Below, piece after piece: positions 43,343-44,634 of a DNA stretch of 44,634 nucleotides. Position numbers and translations under genes: made by a program. This DNA comes from Blastopirellula sp. (GTDB taxonomy: Bacteria; Planctomycetota; Planctomycetia; Pirellulales; Pirellulaceae): contig NZVR01000138.1 in assembly GCA_002701545.1 (NCBI GenBank), forward strand, positions 41,288-85,921, read 5' to 3'. The notes under the pieces are model-generated. The model was not told the DNA's origin and made no database searches. It saw nothing but the letters and a program-made list of their open reading frames with translations. The first letter of the stretch is position 1, and the number at the start of each line of letters is the position of its first letter.

Positions 43343-44181
43343 TCGTACCGCACCTGCAACACCAAGCACTGTTAGCCGATATCCAAGCGGCGCGGCAAAC
43401 AAACGACGGCTTCCGCATCTGGTGGCTCGGACAAAGCGGCTTCCTGCTGCAGTGGCAAAATCAGCACCTGCTGTTTGACCCCTATCTGTCAGACTCCTTA
43501 ACTGTCAAATATGCGAACACAGACAAGCCACACGTGCGAATGACCGAATTGGCGATCGATCCTCGTCAACTCAACTTTCTGGATACCGTGACGTCGAGCC
43601 ACAACCACACCGATCACTTGGATGGCGAAACGTTGACGGCATTACTCGACGTCAACACGTCGCTTCATCTGGTCGTACCCGCAGCTAACCAACAGTTTGC
43701 CGCAGAACGTCTGGGGATTGAACCTCAGCGGTTGATACCGATCACCGATGGGGATTCCCTGGAGCTCGATGGCTTTCGATTGCATGCCGTACCGGCAGCT
43801 CACAATCTGGTCGATCGCGATGAACAGGGGCGGTGTCGCTACCTGGGCTACGTTGCACAATTCGGTCCCTACACGGTTTACCACAGTGGTGACACCATGA
43901 TGTACGACGGCATGGTCGATGCCTTGTCCTCATGGGCCATTGACGTCGCCTTGTTGCCGATCAACGGGTATCTGCCGGAACGGCGCGTGGCAGGCAATCT
44001 GTGGGGTCGCGAGGCCGCCCAGCTGGCACACGATATCGGCGCCAAGTTGGTGATCCCCTGTCACTACGACATGTTCACCTTCAATACAGAAACCACCGAG
44101 GAGTTTATTACCAAGGCCACCGAATTAGGGCAGCCTTATCGGGTTTTGTTATGCGGCGAAAGATATAGCCATTCCGAATGA
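43339..44181 (+). CDS. MBL-fold metallo-hydrolase, UlaG (ascorbate-6-phosphate lactonase) like
   Basis: A 280-residue cytoplasmic metallo-beta-lactamase fold enzyme. It begins with FRIWWLGQSGFLLQWQNQHL and FDPYLSD; the metal motif is TSSHNHTDHLDG (H-x-H-x-D-H), later VPAAHN, VYHSGDTMMYD with the bridging aspartate, and LVIPCHYDMFTFN with the last histidine. This layout, including the NGYLPERRVAGNL insert, is close to UlaG, which opens L-ascorbate-6-phosphate. The actual substrate here is not known. GTG 43339 is the start, coupled to the MetE-like gene. It ends the operon; no terminator is obvious in 44182-44362. Confidence 0.87.
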   Translation: MIVPHLQHQALLADIQAARQTNDGFRIWWLGQSGFLLQWQNQHLLFDPYLSDSLTVKYANTDKPHVRMTELAIDPRQLNFLDTVTSSHNHTDHLDGETLTALLDVNTSLHLVVPAANQQFAAERLGIEPQRLIPITDGDSLELDGFRLHAVPAAHNLVDRDEQGRCRYLGYVAQFGPYTVYHSGDTMMYDGMVDALSSWAIDVALLPINGYLPERRVAGNLWGREAAQLAHDIGAKLVIPCHYDMFTFNTETTEEFITKATELGQPYRVLLCGERYSHSE

Positions 44182-44362
44182 CTGCATACGAAATGATCAC
44201 AAGGCATTGCTAGCTGTCCGCGGCACAAATTCCACTTTTTTGTTGTTCCGGCTTCAGTTTGATTCATCGTTAGCCGAAACAAGGGCTACGAGTAGGCGCG
44301 CTCGATTCGTCGGCGCCCGTTCATCATGGCAGGGGGGCTACCTGTCAGCGATGTAAGCAGCG

Positions 44363-44634
44363 ATGTCTTTTCTCCGAGCTTCCGCTCTGCTAATCACCCT
44401 CGTACTCACCCTCCCCGTGGTCGCTTCCGCGATCGAGATTCGTAATGATCTCGGCAAGAAGCCTGTTTCGCGAGTGGCGCGCGCGAGCTACCAAGATGCG
44501 GGCGACGACCAGACTTCGTCGGCCACGGCACCTGATCCGGCCCCGGCGAATGAACTGCCTGCGGCCATTGGCTCTGGTGCGGCCCCCGGTGAAATCATTT
44601 ACGAAGACAGTACCGCGCGGATGCTGGACGATGA
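44363..44634 (+). CDS. Secreted protein, N-terminal part (3' end outside window)
   Basis: An open frame begins with ATG 44363 and runs off the right edge, giving about 90 residues. MSFLRASALLITLVLTLPVV followed by ASA is a signal peptide with cleavage after about residue 23. The mature start (IEIRNDLGKKPVSRVARASY) is followed by a low-complexity Ala/Pro/Ser linker and GEIIYEDSTARMLDD. No family is recognised from this fragment. The ribosome site is weak. The gap 44182-44362 before it shows only a short TAGCC/GGCTA hairpin. Confidence 0.6.
   Translation, partial: MSFLRASALLITLVLTLPVVASAIEIRNDLGKKPVSRVARASYQDAGDDQTSSATAPDPAPANELPAAIGSGAAPGEIIYEDSTARMLDD

Noticed and set aside
44182-44362. tRNA or riboswitch before the last gene
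   Set aside because: No cloverleaf or conserved riboswitch core could be built; only short hairpins are present.

Overview
The window reads as a chromosomal segment of a planctomycete (phylum Planctomycetota, probably class Planctomycetia). The main reason is the pair at 36813-40531, a secreted cytochrome protein with PSCyt1, PSCyt2 and PSD1 domains followed by a Tat-exported DUF1501 protein, which is a hallmark of that phylum. Secreted tyrosine-rich proteins, a planctomycete-style Gfo/Idh/MocA oxidoreductase tail and a bacterial topoisomerase VI agree with this. Coding density is high and many neighbours overlap by ATGA or GTGA. I see no rRNA, tRNA, CRISPR array, insertion sequence or prophage.

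Layout. 1-2169 (+): oxidoreductase tail, larB (nickel-pincer cofactor) and nnrD (NAD(P)HX repair). 2166-7022: a phosphonate catabolism island, with a FAD oxidoreductase on + converging on a minus-strand run of DUF5690-like transporter, PhnZ-type HD oxygenase, PhnX-type phosphonatase and zinc alcohol dehydrogenase. 7286-9373: an Flp pilin, then a NagB/PIG-L fusion on the minus strand. 9539-15896 (+): a six-gene ExbB/ExbD operon whose first product joins a TonB-like membrane helix to a von Willebrand A domain. 15927-17226 (-): a possible micro-peptide and two secreted proteins ending at a clear terminator. 17552-21296 (+): top6B, top6A and a GNAT acetyltransferase. 21348-25420 (-): an ABC importer whose binding protein is fused to an OmpA domain, plus a small acidic protein. 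25522-27254 (-): glpK coupled to a two-helix membrane protein. 27712-32184: a TPR protein, asnB and the RpoD-type sigma factor. 32738-36579 (+): an SDR, a zinc-ribbon membrane protein, a D-aminoacylase-type amidohydrolase and a DJ-1/PfpI protein. 36813-40531 (+): the PSCyt/DUF1501 pair. 40667-44181 (+): an operon of SDR, UPF0309 SIS protein, MetE-like zinc methyltransferase and UlaG-like metallo-hydrolase. 44363-end (+): the start of a secreted protein.

How the genes work together. The phosphonate genes could form a route from aminophosphonates to phosphate, with the PhnZ- and PhnX-type enzymes breaking C-P bonds by two different chemistries and the DUF5690-like protein as a candidate uptake system. 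The ExbB/ExbD operon looks like a proton-driven periplasmic machine in which a vWA protein takes the place of TonB or TolA. The 40667-44181 operon looks like a catabolic pathway for an unknown, perhaps methylated, sugar-like compound. Function calls rest on motifs and family knowledge recalled from memory; no database search was possible.
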